A DNA stretch of 64,000 nucleotides from Sodiomyces alkalinus F11 (GCF_003711515.1 NW_021167080.1:1695394-1759393), one strand, 5' to 3'; counted from the first letter of the stretch, positions 36,047-48,800 are shown. Program-made: numbers and translations. Notes: generated by a model from the letters alone, not told the origin.

Positions 36047-36791
36047 AAACTGCTCACGCGAGTCCCTATGGGTTATCACTATCCTTGGCCTGCTTGGCCT
36101 ATTTGGCGGCGTTATGTTTGTCTTAAGCCGCTCAGATACTTTTAGCACATAATTACTACCTGCAAGATGGGATGCACAGCCGTTGCACACCATCCATTGG
36201 GTCAGGCATGGCGAACGAAATGGGTAATGATGGGGCGTTTTGGGGTTTCCGGGTTTCACCGGGGGCGGGGGTTTCTTTTGCGACAAAAAGATGCTTGTTT
36301 GGATGGCTTGGAGTATCCGGATTCAGCGATTGACGGCTATGTTACACTGTTTGGTTCTTAGGTGGTAAAAATGCGAAATACGATTACACACATGAAAACT
36401 CACCCCCGGCGCCCTCAAATGGATATGCGACTCGGTTCTCTCGCTAAAGGACCGTTAGGACGTAGTAGAGACCAGATAACAGCAGTCAGTTAACTATCGT
36501 ATGTGCCGAAATTTCACCTACGAAGACCCCTTTCCCCGTTCCAGTCCCTGGCTAGTCTAGAATTATTCCACAATACAGTACAAGATGAGAACGCATGTCG
36601 GTCAGTCGGATCTTATCGGGCGACGGATCAAGTGTCGGTGGGGTTCCTCATACAAAACAACATATCCCTTCCGTCCACCGAAAACCTTTAACCCTTTCCC
36701 TAACCATATAAAGCCCAATGTAGCCCTGGCCTTTACCAACTGGGGACTGCGGCTGGGTAAAAACCAACGGGATGGATGGCGGTAAGACGCC

Positions 36792-36838
<47 letters not shown>

Positions 36839-36952
36839 CGCCCGTTTGGTCCGTCCTTGACTTCATCATTCCGTAAGAAGAAAAGAAAAAAAGTCCCCTG
36901 CGCACACATCATCTTAGAATCCCGCCGAAGCCCGCGCGCCGACTCATGCTCT
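36047..36952. other. Intergenic region between convergent gid9 and caf1 genes
   Basis: No gene seen; mainly 3' untranslated DNA of the two neighbours. It includes an AC dinucleotide microsatellite at 36793-36836. Confidence 0.55.
36793..36836 (+). repeat. AC dinucleotide microsatellite, 22 units
   Basis: A pure (AC)22 run in the shared 3' region of gid9 and caf1. It is likely to be length-polymorphic. Confidence 0.95.
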
Positions 36953-38641
36953 TTAGCGGCTGCCCCCAAAGGCAAAGCTTCCAAAGACACCACCCCCGCC
37001 GCCGGGCGTCACGGGACCCGTGTTGAAGCCGTTGGTGTTATGGGACTGCGGGGCCGGCGTGCTCGCAAGCCCGACGCTGACCGTGTTGGGAGTGCTAGGA
37101 GCGCCGCCGTTTTGCCCGTTGCCGCCGTGCGCGTTGGCGTTGCCCTGGCCGGGCGTCTGTTCTTGCGGGTTTCCGGAGGGGTTATTGCCACCGGGCCCTG
37201 CCTGTTGCTGCTGCTGGTTGGACAGCATGTGGCCCACGAGCAAGCCGCCGTCGGGGACGCCTAGGCCCCAGACCCTGCCGAGGTGGTCCTCGGCAATTTC
37301 GCCGTTGAAGATGCGCTCGCGCATCTGGAAAAACACCTTGCCGGTGATGAGGGAGTCGGAGCCGGCCTGGTGAGCGGCCCCGACGCGCTTGACCTTCAAG
37401 GTCTCCGCGATGTTTTCCAGGCCGGACTTGAGCTCGAATTTTTGCAGGATCTCGGCCGTGGTGGGGTCGTTGGGTGTCAGCAGTCCCGAGTTGTGGAGCT
37501 TGATGGCGTGCTTCATGAGATGCTTGACGTCGTAGGTCGAGGGGAAGTAGAGCTTCATGATCCTATCGAAGTCGACCTCGTCACTCGGGAGCGGCTGGCA
37601 GAAGAGGAGCTTGGTAAGATAGCCAAAGTCGTAGCCGCCGTGGAAGGAAATCCACCGAACGTTCTCGAAGCAGACCAAGCCCGAAGGGATCAATAAGCTC
37701 GCGAATTCATGAGGGTCAATACCGTCACGTTCTAGGAGGTTGAAGTCGATGCCGGCCGTCTGGAGCGACTCGACCGACTTCTCGTTATACATGTCGTCCT
37801 TGAGGGAGAACTTGAAGTTGAACTGCCACGCGTAAGGGAACGGTCCTGGTTGGGTCATGCGCCGTCCCGCCATGCCGATATCTGCGCCGTCGCCGGAATT
37901 TGGTCTTGCGGGAGGAGTCTCGCCATCCTCGTTGAACAGCGCTAGTCCAATCTGGATGACCTTGAGCATGTCGACGTTGGTCCGTAGGCATTGGTAGTGA
38001 TAATCGCTCTTCCCTCTGAACCCGCCCATCGGCCGCGAGACGATACCTGGAAATTCGGTGTCCTAATACGTTTTCGGGGCACAAGTTAACAGGGAGAACA
38101 CCTCAGCCAGGACGGCGCCCCAATCCCCCCAGCTGTTGTATGTATATGGGAATGTTTTGCTCACCATGGCGATGTAGGGATATTTGTCCACGAGGTCTCG
38201 TAACACGGCCATTTCTTCGTGAAGATTATGCTTCCACACCTCTCGTATTCTGGCCTTCGTGCCGGACCGAATGTTGGGGCCACCGTGGTCGGCAGCGAAG
38301 TTGTGTTGCGGTTGGCCGTGTTGCTGCTGTTGCTGGTGGAGACCGGCTGCCTGAAAACCCATGCGCGCCGCATGGCTCCCTAGGCCGGTCGCGTCGTTGA
38401 CGCCGACACCGACGCCAACGCCAACGCCAAACCCAGCTGCGCTCAAACCGGCAGCGACACCGAGGACATTGTTGTTGGCCGAGAAAGGGTTGATTTGGGA
38501 ACTGGCGTTGAGGTAGGAAGGGTTGGTACCCAAGGGGGGGCCATGGGCGGCGCCATGTCCTTGGGCGTGGGCGGAAAACTGTTGATGGTAGGGCGGTATG
38601 TTATTAGGCCCACTGGGGAACCTAGGCAGCGGAGGCGGCAT
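36953..38641 (-). CDS. Caf1/Pop2-like catalytic deadenylase of the CCR4-NOT complex
   Basis: DEDD-family 3'-5' ribonuclease that shortens mRNA poly(A) tails in cytoplasmic CCR4-NOT. Two exons, 38641-38165 and 38062-36953, encode 528 residues. The 102-nt intron lies exactly before the first catalytic motif. Residues about 130-159 (IREVWKHNLHEEMAVLRDLV) begin the Caf1 fold, followed by D160-T-E-F with the first two acidic ligands, FHGGYDFGYL with the third (about D304) and AAHQAGSDSLIT with the final His/Asp pair (about H390, D395), so all catalytic residues are present. A 35-residue Pro/Gly insert after ALFNEDGE is unlike metazoan Caf1. The N-terminus (1-125) and C-terminus (after about 430) are low complexity, with a GV repeat and Gln/Asn/Gly runs. 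The start ATG opens a Pro-rich segment. Confidence 0.95.
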
Positions 38642-39518
38642 GCCAGGTTGGTGGCGCCGAGAGTCTGGTAGGTGAGGGTTGTGGTTATTGGTGAAGGGAA
38701 CGAGGTCAGACTCGAGTTGACGGCGGGGGCGGCGACACCCACAGGAACTAGGAGGTCTCTAACGTGCTCTGTTCCGGTATTGGATCGAATGTAGAGGGGG
38801 GTGGGAGTGCCCTCTGTCCTGCATTTGCGACAGCGATGGTCCAAAGGGCGGTATATGTTTCCTTTGTTCCCGGTCGACCCTTTGGAAAGGCGGGAAGTTG
38901 GATGACGGGTGTGGATCGGGTGCGATGCCGGCCTCGAAGGGAAGGGGGGATTAGAGTAGTTTGTCGTAGGAATATGGCAGCGGACACAACTGTAGGGTCA
39001 AAATTAATTGAGATCGGACGGTTAAGTCGTCTATTTTTACGGCTCACAGTTTCTAGGGAAATTGTTTGGTTGAGGAAGGTTTGGTTGTACGATAGTTGGG
39101 AGTCGGAGTCGGGAATTTCGCTATTGGCGACGAAAGGTGAGCGATGAAGGAAAACGTGACTTGTGCTTCGTGGTGGTTGCAAGTTGAGATCTTGGGATCC
39201 TTGACTGGGCTGCTGCTCCCACCCACGCAACAAGTGGCGGCCCAGATGGTCCGAGCGTGAGGACTGACCCAATAAAACCTTACGCGATCCACACCGCTAC
39301 AGTATCGATGTATCATCATACCTACCCGTTTTCAGAGGCAAGAGGTATATGGTTGGCTTAGTCATCACTATCTTCCCAAGGCTGGGGTGCTTTACGGATA
39401 CCACGGCTACGGACGAATGATACTCCCGAGCGGCTTGTTCGAACAGGACGACTTTGGAAACGACCCTTTCCACCTGGACGAACGCTGGCCGGCATTGAGC
39501 AATCATCACAACTTCAAG
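38642..39518. promoter_or_regulatory. Divergent promoter region of caf1 and the complex I subunit gene
   Basis: No gene recognised in 877 nt. Open frames on both strands are present but show no family resemblance or splice pattern. The region should hold both promoters and leaders. Confidence 0.5.
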
Positions 39519-39975
39519 ATGCAACCAACCAGGTACAAAGCTCAATTGAAGCATCCGACTATGGAAAATGATGAGAATGAATACTGACTGACTCCCTCGG
39601 TCCTCCAGGCTACGTCTCGCCGCCAAGGGCGAAAGGCCCAACATCACCGGTTTCGATATGCGCGCCCTGCAGGCAGCGACTGGCCAACCCCGTTACGACC
39701 CTTGGGAGAGAGCGTGAGTTGGGGATCCCGCCCCGCTGGCTTTCATGTTCATCTCGTGTACATGTTTTCCAAACTGACATTGGCCGACTTGGTTTCCCCC
39801 GCACCACAGAGAGGCATGGCGATATACCGGCCGCTTCACCCGCTGGAACCGCTTCAAGAGGGCTTTCCCCGGCCTGGGCATTGCCACCGTGGCTTTCGCC
39901 GGATACTGCGCTTACGAGCACCTCTTCCTTAACGACAGCCATCACGGAGACAGCCATGGCAAGGATCACCACTAA
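39519..39975 (+). CDS. NADH:ubiquinone oxidoreductase B12 subunit (NDUFB3-like)
   Basis: Accessory subunit of the membrane arm of mitochondrial complex I. Three exons, 39519-39532, 39609-39713 and 39810-39975, encode 94 residues. The first coding exon is only 14 nt (ATG CAA CCA ACC AG). Introns have GTACAA and GTGAGT donors and CTCCAG and CCACAG acceptors. The product has the family core DPWERAEAWRYTGRFTRW followed by one membrane helix (FPGLGIATVAFAGYCAYEHL) and a His/Asp-rich tail, and its length is right for fungal B12. The gene is too short and too split to show as one open frame. The first exon is the least certain part; another upstream start is possible. Confidence 0.88.
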
Positions 39976-40724
39976 GAAAACCCGACGATGTTGTGTATGG
40001 GGCGAGGGAGGGGAATATGGAGGGGCATAGAAATGGGAATCGGCACGATTGGCTTGGCTGTACATATACCCGCTAGAGAGACCAAAAAGGAGTCGTCTCC
40101 GGGAGAAAGAATCGAAACGTTTTCTTTTGTCATGAACATTGGCACGCCTCATCCGCCGCCTGGATGGACACCAGACCAGGACACAGTCAGTGAAATGCGA
40201 GCATGGGATGAGAAGACAAATCGGTGTTTTGTATGAGGGCGAGAAGGGTGGACGCAACGAGCCATAGCCCGCATCCACAATCCTCAACAATCCAGTGGAA
40301 AGCACTTGGCGGATCATTTCATGTGTGCCGAACACGAATCCAAATGGCCGAAGAAAGCATGATGCGTCAAATATGACCAGATATTGCTATTTTATCCAGT
40401 TACATCTAAGTATTGGCCAGTCCAGTCCAGTCCAGTGGCCGCCTATCGATAGTCATTGAAGTCTCAAACCCCAACTGTGCCAAACCCATCCAGACGCCGA
40501 GCCCCACCCTGACACCTGAATCCAGAAGCCAGCTTCATTCTGAAGACTGAAGTTTGTTCTTATCATCATTGTCGTCGCAATCTATGTTCATGACGTGTTA
40601 TAATCCCAGATATCAGGTGTGGCGCCGAGCCGTGCATCCTCTAATGCCATCCGACAGAAGATCGGAAAGCGAAATGGGATATACGCCCCAAAGACAAAAA
40701 AAAAAAAGAAAAAAAAAAAACAGC
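39976..40724. other. Intergenic region between convergent genes
   Basis: No gene seen. It holds 3' untranslated DNA, a short CCAGT direct repeat near 40420-40437, and A-rich homopolymers at 40697-40720 just after the end of the minus-strand gene. Confidence 0.5.
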
Positions 40725-42335
40725 TCATTCAAGCCGGAGGCCATTCACCACATCCAATGCACCTTCCACGCACGATTCCAGCTCGGCAACTCTAGTCTTG
40801 AGCGTCCTGTTCTCCTCACGTAGCAAACTGACAGTGTCCCAAGCGGCCCGCTCGCTGAGGCCCTCACAGTTGCGACACGCCGAGGCTTCCGTTTCACCGG
40901 TAATCCCCCTCACGAGTTTCTGGAACGCGCTGATCTGCGTTTGCGCCTGTGGTTGCGCTTGCGGCACCGGCGGCACGGCGCGCAGCTGGGACTTTGATGT
41001 GGTTCCTCCTCTTGAGTTTCGCTGCCTCTGCGTGGCCGGATCAGCGGACATTCCCGCCGCTGCCGTGGCTGCCGCACCAGCCTCCAGCCCACCTCCCGAG
41101 GCTATGGGATTCGCAGGGCTCCTTGACCTAGAGAACACGCTCGGGGAGTCGCAGATGCTTTCCTCATCCGTGTCGTCAAGGCTGCTGCTGCTGGTCTTGC
41201 TCCACCTCTGGCCGTCCTGGTCGTCTTCGGCGCCCAGGTCCTCCGAAACGATGGTGGAGCCGTCGGAGGTGACGGGCGGGACGACTTCGCGGCCGGCCAT
41301 CTTCTCCTTCTCCAAGGCCGCGCGGAGGGCTTTCATCTCTTGTTCCTGATCCAGAGCCTGGCGCGCCATGTTCTCCAGCTGAAGTTTTAGATGTCTTGTC
41401 CTCATCTCCATCTCTTCGATCTCGTCGGCCTGGGCTTCGCGTTCGGAGCGGAACACCTTCAGAGTTGTGCTCTGCTGACGGTAGACGGTCTGGAACTTGG
41501 TCAGGAGAGCAGTGGCGGCCGCCTCTAAATTCTTGAACGCGGCAGGGGAGAAAGCATCGCGAGGCCCTGTGGGCGACGAGACGTCTGGGAAGAGCGCTTC
41601 CTGGATGTTCAGACTGAGTAGTCCGTCTTGGTCACTTTGCTCGTCATACTCGGCCGGTGCTGGGGTCGATTTGGTGAGGGAAGACAGGGAGGACAGGAAG
41701 GCGAAGCGTGATGTGCTCGGAGAGGGGGCGTTCTTGCTGTTTTGTGATTGTCGGGAAGCGTTGGGGGTTCTGCCAATCCGGCTAAAGGTCGACGGTGAAA
41801 CTGTCGAGCTTCTTGATAGTGGGATGGAGACCTCGGCGTCGGTCGAGGACGGCGACCCAGGAAGCCACCCAGCCAGCATACCTCGCGACGCCGATTCAAG
41901 GGTATGCGCAGTCCTGTTGTCTCCGGTAAAGGGCATATCGACAGAATGTGGTCGGAGTCTCCTATGGCCAGTGGATGGGGAAGAGAAGGTCGCAGACGGG
42001 CGCAGCTCCGAGCTCGATTGGTTGCGCTGGTGATGGAAGTGTCGTTGGAGGGAGGTCGGGACGGGATGAAGGGAGCTGTCCCCGAATGACATGGGGCGCG
42101 AAGCCCCGTTGTCCAGTGTTGCGGCCGGGGGCAGTTGGTGCTGGGCCTGGTCGGCCGGTGAGCGTAACCGCAATGGCGTCCGAGATGTTGTGTAGGCGGA
42201 ACCGGGTGGTTGGATGTTTTGTTTGTCCTCGAAGCTTTCGAGTTCAGGGTGTGGGGATTCGGAAACGGTAACGACAGCATGTTCAGACCGAAGGGGGGCG
42301 TCGGCCACGCAGTTGGAATCGGAGGGGTTTAGCAT
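40725..42335 (-). CDS. Conserved coiled-coil protein of unknown function
   Basis: A single exon encodes 536 residues; I do not recognise the family. The first 270 residues are Ser/Pro/Thr-rich and probably disordered. From about 275 to 350 a long amphipathic helix is evident (LLTKFQTVYRQQSTTLKVFR ... EIEEMEMRTRHLKLQLENMA ... MKALRAALEKEK), a good coiled coil. A second disordered stretch with an acidic/Ser patch (SSSSLDDTDEESICDSPSVF) follows, and a C-terminal segment (about 480-536) has a CRNCEGLSERAAWDTVSLLR start with a CxxC pair and a leucine-heptad end (LREENRTLKTRVAELESCVE). The layout suggests a cytoskeletal or scaffold protein, but that is inference. The start Met is the first in a frame that opens cleanly after a stop. 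Confidence 0.82.
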   Translation of the reverse strand: MLNPSDSNCVADAPLRSEHAVVTVSESPHPELESFEDKQNIQPPGSAYTTSRTPLRLRSPADQAQHQLPPAATLDNGASRPMSFGDSSLHPVPTSLQRHFHHQRNQSSSELRPSATFSSPSTGHRRLRPHSVDMPFTGDNRTAHTLESASRGMLAGWLPGSPSSTDAEVSIPLSRSSTVSPSTFSRIGRTPNASRQSQNSKNAPSPSTSRFAFLSSLSSLTKSTPAPAEYDEQSDQDGLLSLNIQEALFPDVSSPTGPRDAFSPAAFKNLEAAATALLTKFQTVYRQQSTTLKVFRSEREAQADEIEEMEMRTRHLKLQLENMARQALDQEQEMKALRAALEKEKMAGREVVPPVTSDGSTIVSEDLGAEDDQDGQRWSKTSSSSLDDTDEESICDSPSVFSRSRSPANPIASGGGLEAGAAATAAAGMSADPATQRQRNSRGGTTSKSQLRAVPPVPQAQPQAQTQISAFQKLVRGITGETEASACRNCEGLSERAAWDTVSLLREENRTLKTRVAELESCVEGALDVVNGLRLE

Positions 42336-43931
42336 GATGTGCTAAGGTTTCGTGTTTCATGCGCCTAGGGGGGGGATGTGCGACGCCAACGTTCCGAGGC
42401 GGGTGCCAAAAGGGCACTACGTCGATCGACGGAGCGGGGTTTGGAGCGGGGAGCTAAAGGGGGGAATTGGATTGACAGATGGCGGTGGTCCTTGTCCGAG
42501 GAATTCAACCGGTCCGTCAGGGGTTGTCGATCAACTCGAGGAGAACGGGCCACGAAAGACGCGTATCGAGTATATTAGACCAAGTGATTGTTTTGATCCG
42601 AGCCTCGAGGACCACAAGGCATGGCGTTCGGAGTACAGTCCGACCCTAGAAACGAAGCGGTGAACCCCAGGAAGCTGAAAGGAGTCTAATTTGCTACCGG
42701 CCCATTAGAAGGTTGAACTTGGGGCCCGAAGAGTTCAGGAAGTCAACTGGGCAACTGGGCTGTAACGTCGATAAACAGAAGCTTGGGCTCCGGGTCGTTG
42801 AGGAATGCCATAGGACGACTCGGAAGCGAACAGCGTGTTCCCCTGCAACTGAATCGAAGAACCTGTCTTCCAACAGGCAAGAAAAAGGTTCAAGGATGAA
42901 GGCAAAGAGTTGGGGATTTCCCCTTTTTTTTGTGTTGTTTTTTCTTTCTTTCTTTTTTTTTTTTGGTATGTAAATCACAAGTTTATGTTTGGTATCAATG
43001 ACTCGGGTTGGACGACGTATTATTACTCAGTAATTCTGTGTCGCTGCTACGGAGACCAGTTTCCGGATTCCTCACAAATTTGACGTCACGTGCGTCTACG
43101 TGGCTCGTGGAACAATCTATCAAGGTACCTAAGGTACCTATGCACGTTACGGAGTAAAGATACACAACCACGATGTTAAATGCTCAGAGCTCAGAGCGTG
43201 AACTGAAGATAGTAAGCTCCCGATTTTCATTTATTTTTTACGACCAGTGACACCGGTTCTTTACTACCTTACATATAATGCTTCTCTTCCTCTCTCAATC
43301 AAGAAGATGGGATATGGGGAACGATACATTCAAGAAGGAGAGGACCGGCTTCGACAGGGCAACTTGGCAGTATCGTCCTCTAGCGTCCCGCTGAACCCAA
43401 AGATCTATGATATGCGACAGGTAAAGGAACTTGGACGAGAGGAAGTGGCACTATGGCATCTGGTCTGAGAGGGTTATTGAGAGGGCAACGATGGTCGTGG
43501 GCCCTTTGTGACCTTTTCTTTTTTCATTCAAAAAGGGGCCAAGCCGTTAGGGGCTGGGAGGTCGAGAAACTTAGATATCTCGGGGAAAGCTATAACAATA
43601 CCATGGACGCAGTGACTTCTGTCGTCGTCTCATCCAAGTCACATACCTTAAGGTCGGTCCTCATCTGAAAGAAGTCCATATAGGCCCCCTACTCAGATAA
43701 TATGGTACCCCCCGCGCCATATCAACCCGCTATATCGAGGGTGATTCGCACGCCATATCTGCCGCTCCTCACTTCCTCTTCCCAATCCACACATTGCACT
43801 AATTTGGCCCATTCCTTCTCTTTTATTCTTCCTCTCTTCTCTCGCTCTCGCAGCGGGATGAAGGAAGTGAGGAAAAGAGAAAAGAGGAAAAGAAAGAAAA
43901 GAAAAAAAAAAGATAATGATGATGAGACGCT
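42336..43931. other. Intergenic region between two minus-strand genes
   Basis: No gene recognised. It contains the promoter of the coiled-coil gene (CACGTG at 43086-43091), a T-rich run at 42920-42965, the perfect palindromic stretch AAGGTACCTAAGGTACCTA near 43122-43140, and a TACGGAGTA motif at 43149-43157. Confidence 0.5.
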
Positions 43932-45021
43932 TCAGTAAAAGGATTCCACCATGGTATCCTTCATCGTAGTGTTGATATTGCTGGGACCCGTGCCCTCGCC
44001 TAGGCGGAAGACGCTCTCGATAACGCTCAGTTCGGTGGCCGTGGTGTCGAGGCCGGTGACGGCCATCCAATCATTGACGACCATGCCGGCGCCGACGACA
44101 TTGCTGCCGCGGTTGACGCTGCCGGCGACGAGGGGCACCTGCAGCAGGCTGCTCAGCTCGTCCTGGTCCTGTATCGACGTCTTGGGGTGCACGAGGCCGC
44201 CCTGGTTGGACAGCGACATGTACGACCCCACCAGCACGTTGTCGGCGATGGTCTGCCGGAACACCTCGACGCCCAGCACGTCGGCGATGATCTCCTCCGT
44301 CTCGCGCTCCAGGTCTGGGTGGATCAGCGCGATGTGGTCGTTGCTGACGATGACGTTGCCGAGCGCCGAGAGCCTTTCCTCTATCCGCTGTATCCGGACC
44401 TCGTCCGGTAGACTGTTGCGAAGGTGTTGCAGCTCCTGGTCGGTTGTAGTCGTCGGTACGAGAAGGCCTTTTCGGTTGCTGCTCCGTCGCGCGGGCCACG
44501 TCCCACAATGTCAGTCGCGATACCACCGTCCGATTTTCAAGAAAGGGAACCATACCCTGCTGTGAGACGCCCGATGATTCTCGTGCCTGCGATGGTTGTC
44601 CGGCAGATGGGAATCACATCTTGTAGTTCAGCCTCGAACACACTGTAACAGAGAAGGGGTGTTTTGTCAGCTGGAATGATTTCTTATTCCTTCCTTCCTT
44701 TTTCTTCTTTTTCTTTTTCTTCTTCTTTCTGTGTCGCCCGTTGCATCTCGCAGCAAGCGGGAAGGTGACGAGCAAGACGGCGGCGTACCTGTAAAAGTTC
44801 TCGCTGGCTCCGATAGCAGTGAGGGCATAAGAATTTGTGAGTGTCGCAAAGACACCGACCCTACAGTGCAAAAAAAAACAAAAGAGGGACGAGCGCTGTG
44901 GTCAGCGCACAAGAATGGCAGATTTGGAAATTGTATCGAGAGGAACTCTTCGATGGCGGGGTTGGCGGGGTTCTGCCTAGACGTACTCATTCGAGTTCTC
45001 AAATTGTGCTCGGACCGCCAT
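43932..45021 (-). CDS. Translation initiation factor 6 (eIF6, Tif6)
   Basis: 60S ribosome anti-association and biogenesis factor, acting in nucleolus and cytoplasm. Four exons, 45021-44987, 44860-44789, 44642-44556 and 44478-43932, encode 246 residues, the near-invariant family length. The start [20 protein letters not shown] and the series [80 protein letters not shown] and [20 protein letters not shown] are as in eukaryotic eIF6, covering the five-fold repeat fold. Introns split Glu, Ser and Gly codons and have GTACGT, GTACGC and GTATGG donors. The C-terminus ends in a short Ser/Thr-containing tail, as in other eIF6 proteins. Confidence 0.97.
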
Positions 45022-45804
45022 GATGACTGAACTGAACACACGATATACGAGATTCGCCTTGAATGTAGAATGAAGAAAATAAACCAAAATGGTATAGGAA
45101 TAGAAGTTCAGATGTCTTGCTGGAAGGGATTGTCGGGCGTTTATAACGACGGTAGATATATCACGGGCTTTGCGATGGTATTTGCATGTCGTCCCAGGAA
45201 GGGGATTTTTAAGCGGGGAAGAGCTTAAAAAAGCTAGGAATTTAGAGACACCAATTGCGTCGTCGAGCGGTTCCCAAAGTGGGGGCCAAGGTACTCTTCT
45301 TGGTACGGGAAAGCTCTCGGTCGCTTTACTCGGCGATTCTCGAAGTCATGCTGACTCTTCACTCTCTTTTCGTTCAGCCCAAAACCAAGCGAACAGGCCG
45401 ATGACTCAGTTTACATCACGTTGGTGACTTTGCATTGCCACTCTGACTCCTTTCGTTCCCCTGCAACAACCTTCGGCAAGAAGCAAAGAAAATGTGTCAA
45501 CCCATGCCAAGCATCGCGAGGGTCAATCTCGAACACAATACTCGTAAATATGCCACCCATCAACTCAACAAAGGGTCAGACGCTATGATTGCCCATTGAC
45601 CGGGGCAGGACGGACTTCCTCCTTACTCCGTGTCCGTACATCTACGCCGCCACTGTTCGAGACTGGCCTACCTATTCTCCACTGTCCCTGCAAGAAGGAA
45701 CAAGTCACAGCTTCGTCCCTCGATTTTGTTCAGACAACAGTCAATGATGATGAGCCTCAAACATCTTAATATTATCACATGTCTGTCTCCAACAATCCGA
45801 GACG
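45022..45804. other. Intergenic region between eIF6 and NRDE-2 genes
   Basis: No gene is visible. It must hold the eIF6 promoter and the NRDE-2 3' end. Confidence 0.5.
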
Positions 45805-48800
45805 TCACTTCATCCGCCGCCCCTGCGCTGTGACGAACTCATCTAAATCGACATGAATCCTCATACCTTTCGACGCCATGGTGTTGAAAACAGAACGCAG
45901 CTCGAATTCGTCCATCGCCTTAACCAGTGTCGTGAACGCCTCCATCGCTAATTCCTTAGACCAAGGGCAGTGTGAAACGCCTCGGAAGAAGACATCCTTC
46001 GCCTTGTCTCGATGTTCCTTCGTCGCACAGCAGAACCGGATGTAGCAGCGCCACAGCGTGCTGTTCGGTCGACACGCGGGGCTCTCCATCGCATGCTCAA
46101 ACGCTGCACGAGCTGAATGAGCGTTGCCCCGTTGCAGCTCGTACCTGATGGCAAAAACCCGGCTGGCAACGCAATCGTTTCCCCCCGCAAGGGCTGTGTT
46201 GCGCAGCATATTTCTCGCCGGATCCTCGATCCCGAAACTCGGGGATGCCCAGGAGAAGAGCGTTAGAAATATGGTGTTACGAGGGAAGAAATCGATGCAC
46301 CTCGCGAGGTGTTCGCGGAGATATGCGCTTCGAAAGGGCCTGCGGACTCACCAGTGCTTAGTAGCAATTCTCTGAAAATGATGTTAATCAAGGTGTTCAA
46401 GTGCGTACGTACCCTCGACTTGCATGCAGGTAAAGCAGCCTCGCCCCCGCCTGCAAAATCCTCTCGTGCACCTCCGTTCCGCCTTGACCGCGCTGGCATA
46501 ATGCTTCCGAAACCATCCACATCCGGTCCAACGCTGCGGCGATGTTTCCTTGCGCGACTGAAGCTGGCTCTGAGCCGCCTGGTAATGTGAGGTACTCTAG
46601 CATGGCCAGCAATTCTGCGTTCGAGACGGCGGCGTCGAATTGTGAAGTGGAAATGAAGTACCCGAGATCGCCGGAGAGCGTCTGTCGAGCACTAAGTAAG
46701 TGGTGAGGAGTCACTGTAGCGGCGTCTGCCGTGTCACCAAGCGAAGGGCTCGTTGCAGCACAGATGTATAGCACTGCCTTGGCCTTGTCGCCAGCTTCAA
46801 GCTCAATCCAAGCCCATACTGTCCATAGAACTAGCTTATCCGCAGATTCCTTGGGTAACATCTAAGCCCGTTAGCAATCCTAGCTCACGGCCCATGGGTG
46901 CTAGGTGTAACTCTTAACCTACCTGAACCAGCCCTTTCGCGGATCCAAGGACTTGCCGTGCCACGTCGACGTTGCCGCTCGCCCACTCCGCGAGCGCATA
47001 CGCTACGTAGAGGCAGATGTTGGATGAGAACTGTTTCAGGAGAGCTTTGGCTCGCTTCTTGACTGTGCCTGGACCGTTCACCCGTTCTAAAGCAAGGTAG
47101 TACGGGGCCATGTCTTCGAACCTGGCCTTCTGGAGCAGCTGCTTCAAGACTGCGAGGGCCAATGCGAGCTTGACCGGGCCATCCTGGTCTTTCCCTGTGG
47201 TGGGCCAACCGCTTAGGTACTGAAACCAAGTCTGCCCTGGGAACAGGACATCTAGTGAGGGTGCTAGATGGTGGCTGTCTTGGCCAAAGTTGGGTAACCT
47301 TGTTGATGCCTCCTCGTTCTCTAGAGGTGCCTCTACTGGCCTTTGGTATAATTCCCCCTCAAAGTGTTTCATTCCGCCCAAGATGAACGGGTCAGCGGCT
47401 GCCGCTCTGGTCCACGGATTGGTTCGCTCAGTCGGTGGTAAGTGGCAGAAGAGAAGGAATGCATCCACCAACTGACGCCGGATTGAGAGCAACAAATCCT
47501 CAGGGATGATGAAGAGGAAGCTCTCAATGTCGGAGAACATGATGACGCGATACGGGTCGTCCTCGGTTCCTTCGTCCAGGGATCGTGCGGGCTGCCTCGA
47601 GTCTAAGGCTCGTAGCTGTTCGGTTACTCCCCATGACTTATAGACATCGCGAGACGTGACCATAGGAGTGTCAGAGACTCGGGGATCTGGAGGGTCAACA
47701 TCCCCTCCAGCCGCTACGAAGTGCGCCCACCCAAGGGCACCTTCCTCTCCTATTCGGGGCACCTCGTTTTCCCAAAATTCCTTGAACGACTCGAGGACTT
47801 CTGAAAGGGGGGCGTTGTGCAGAGTGTCAGGCCGAAAAAGGTTAAGCTCGAAGTGCGCCTGCCAGGCGGCCACAGATAGCTCCCGATAGCCAGCATAAAA
47901 AACAAACCGTGTAGCACGGAGAAATACATAAATCAGCTGGGCATAGATGGCTGCGCGATCACCATCGCCAGTGGGCGACCCAGCATGCGGACCGACGGGA
48001 TGCGTGGGGTGACTGGGGACACTGCGCAGGCGGTCAAGATACATGTCCCTGATATCCTGGTACTGGAACTTGGAAATATTGGAAAGCCTGGAATCCATCC
48101 TCGCTTTCCAGAGAACAAAGCTTGTGGGGTGCTCAGAAGCGATCTCGTCCCAACGGCGCTCGAGCTTGGAAGCTGGCCAAACTTTGGCCCCCTCCAGCAT
48201 GGTACCGAGCAGTAGCCGTTCCTGGTAGTCAGAAACTCCGACGTGCTTCATCGCAGACTCGTACATAGAGAGTTTGATCTCAGCGTAGCTGGATACCGCC
48301 GCCCTTGTTGCATCGCCATCAACGCCCTCCGTGGCCCGCAGCAGGACATCCTGGTGGTTGATGAGTTCCAGCCATGCCTGGATATCCTCGGGGTGTTCCT
48401 TGACGCGGCGCCCAAGGTCTATGGACCTCTGCTTGATGGGATCGTCGTAATCGAGGGCGACATCATGATCATCAGCTGATCCATAGTCCACGTCACTGTC
48501 CGAGAACTCGTGTTCCTTGGCTTTTCCCTCTATGGATCTGTAGTCGGGGCCCTCTTCCACCGCTTCGTTGGATAAGAGCGGATCCTCGGTGAACTGATGA
48601 CCATGGGCGGATGCTTTCAGGGGCACATAGTCCTGCTCCTCAGCGTTAGGCTGTCCATCGCCCCGGTGCGGTCTGATGCGCCTCGGACGTATGCGACGCA
48701 CGTTGGACCGAAACAGCCGGCTGTCTCGCGTGGCCGAACCACCATCGCCAGGCAACTGGATGGCGAACTCTTCCCTGGTGCCGTCCCAGTGGGTCCTGAG

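Noticed and set aside
46340..46412. Earlier 3' splice site (TTTTCAG near 46372) for the last NRDE-2 exon
   Set aside because: It puts the conserved LREHLARCIDFFPRN segment out of frame; the CCGCAG site at 46340 follows a good CTACTAAGC branch site and restores the frame.
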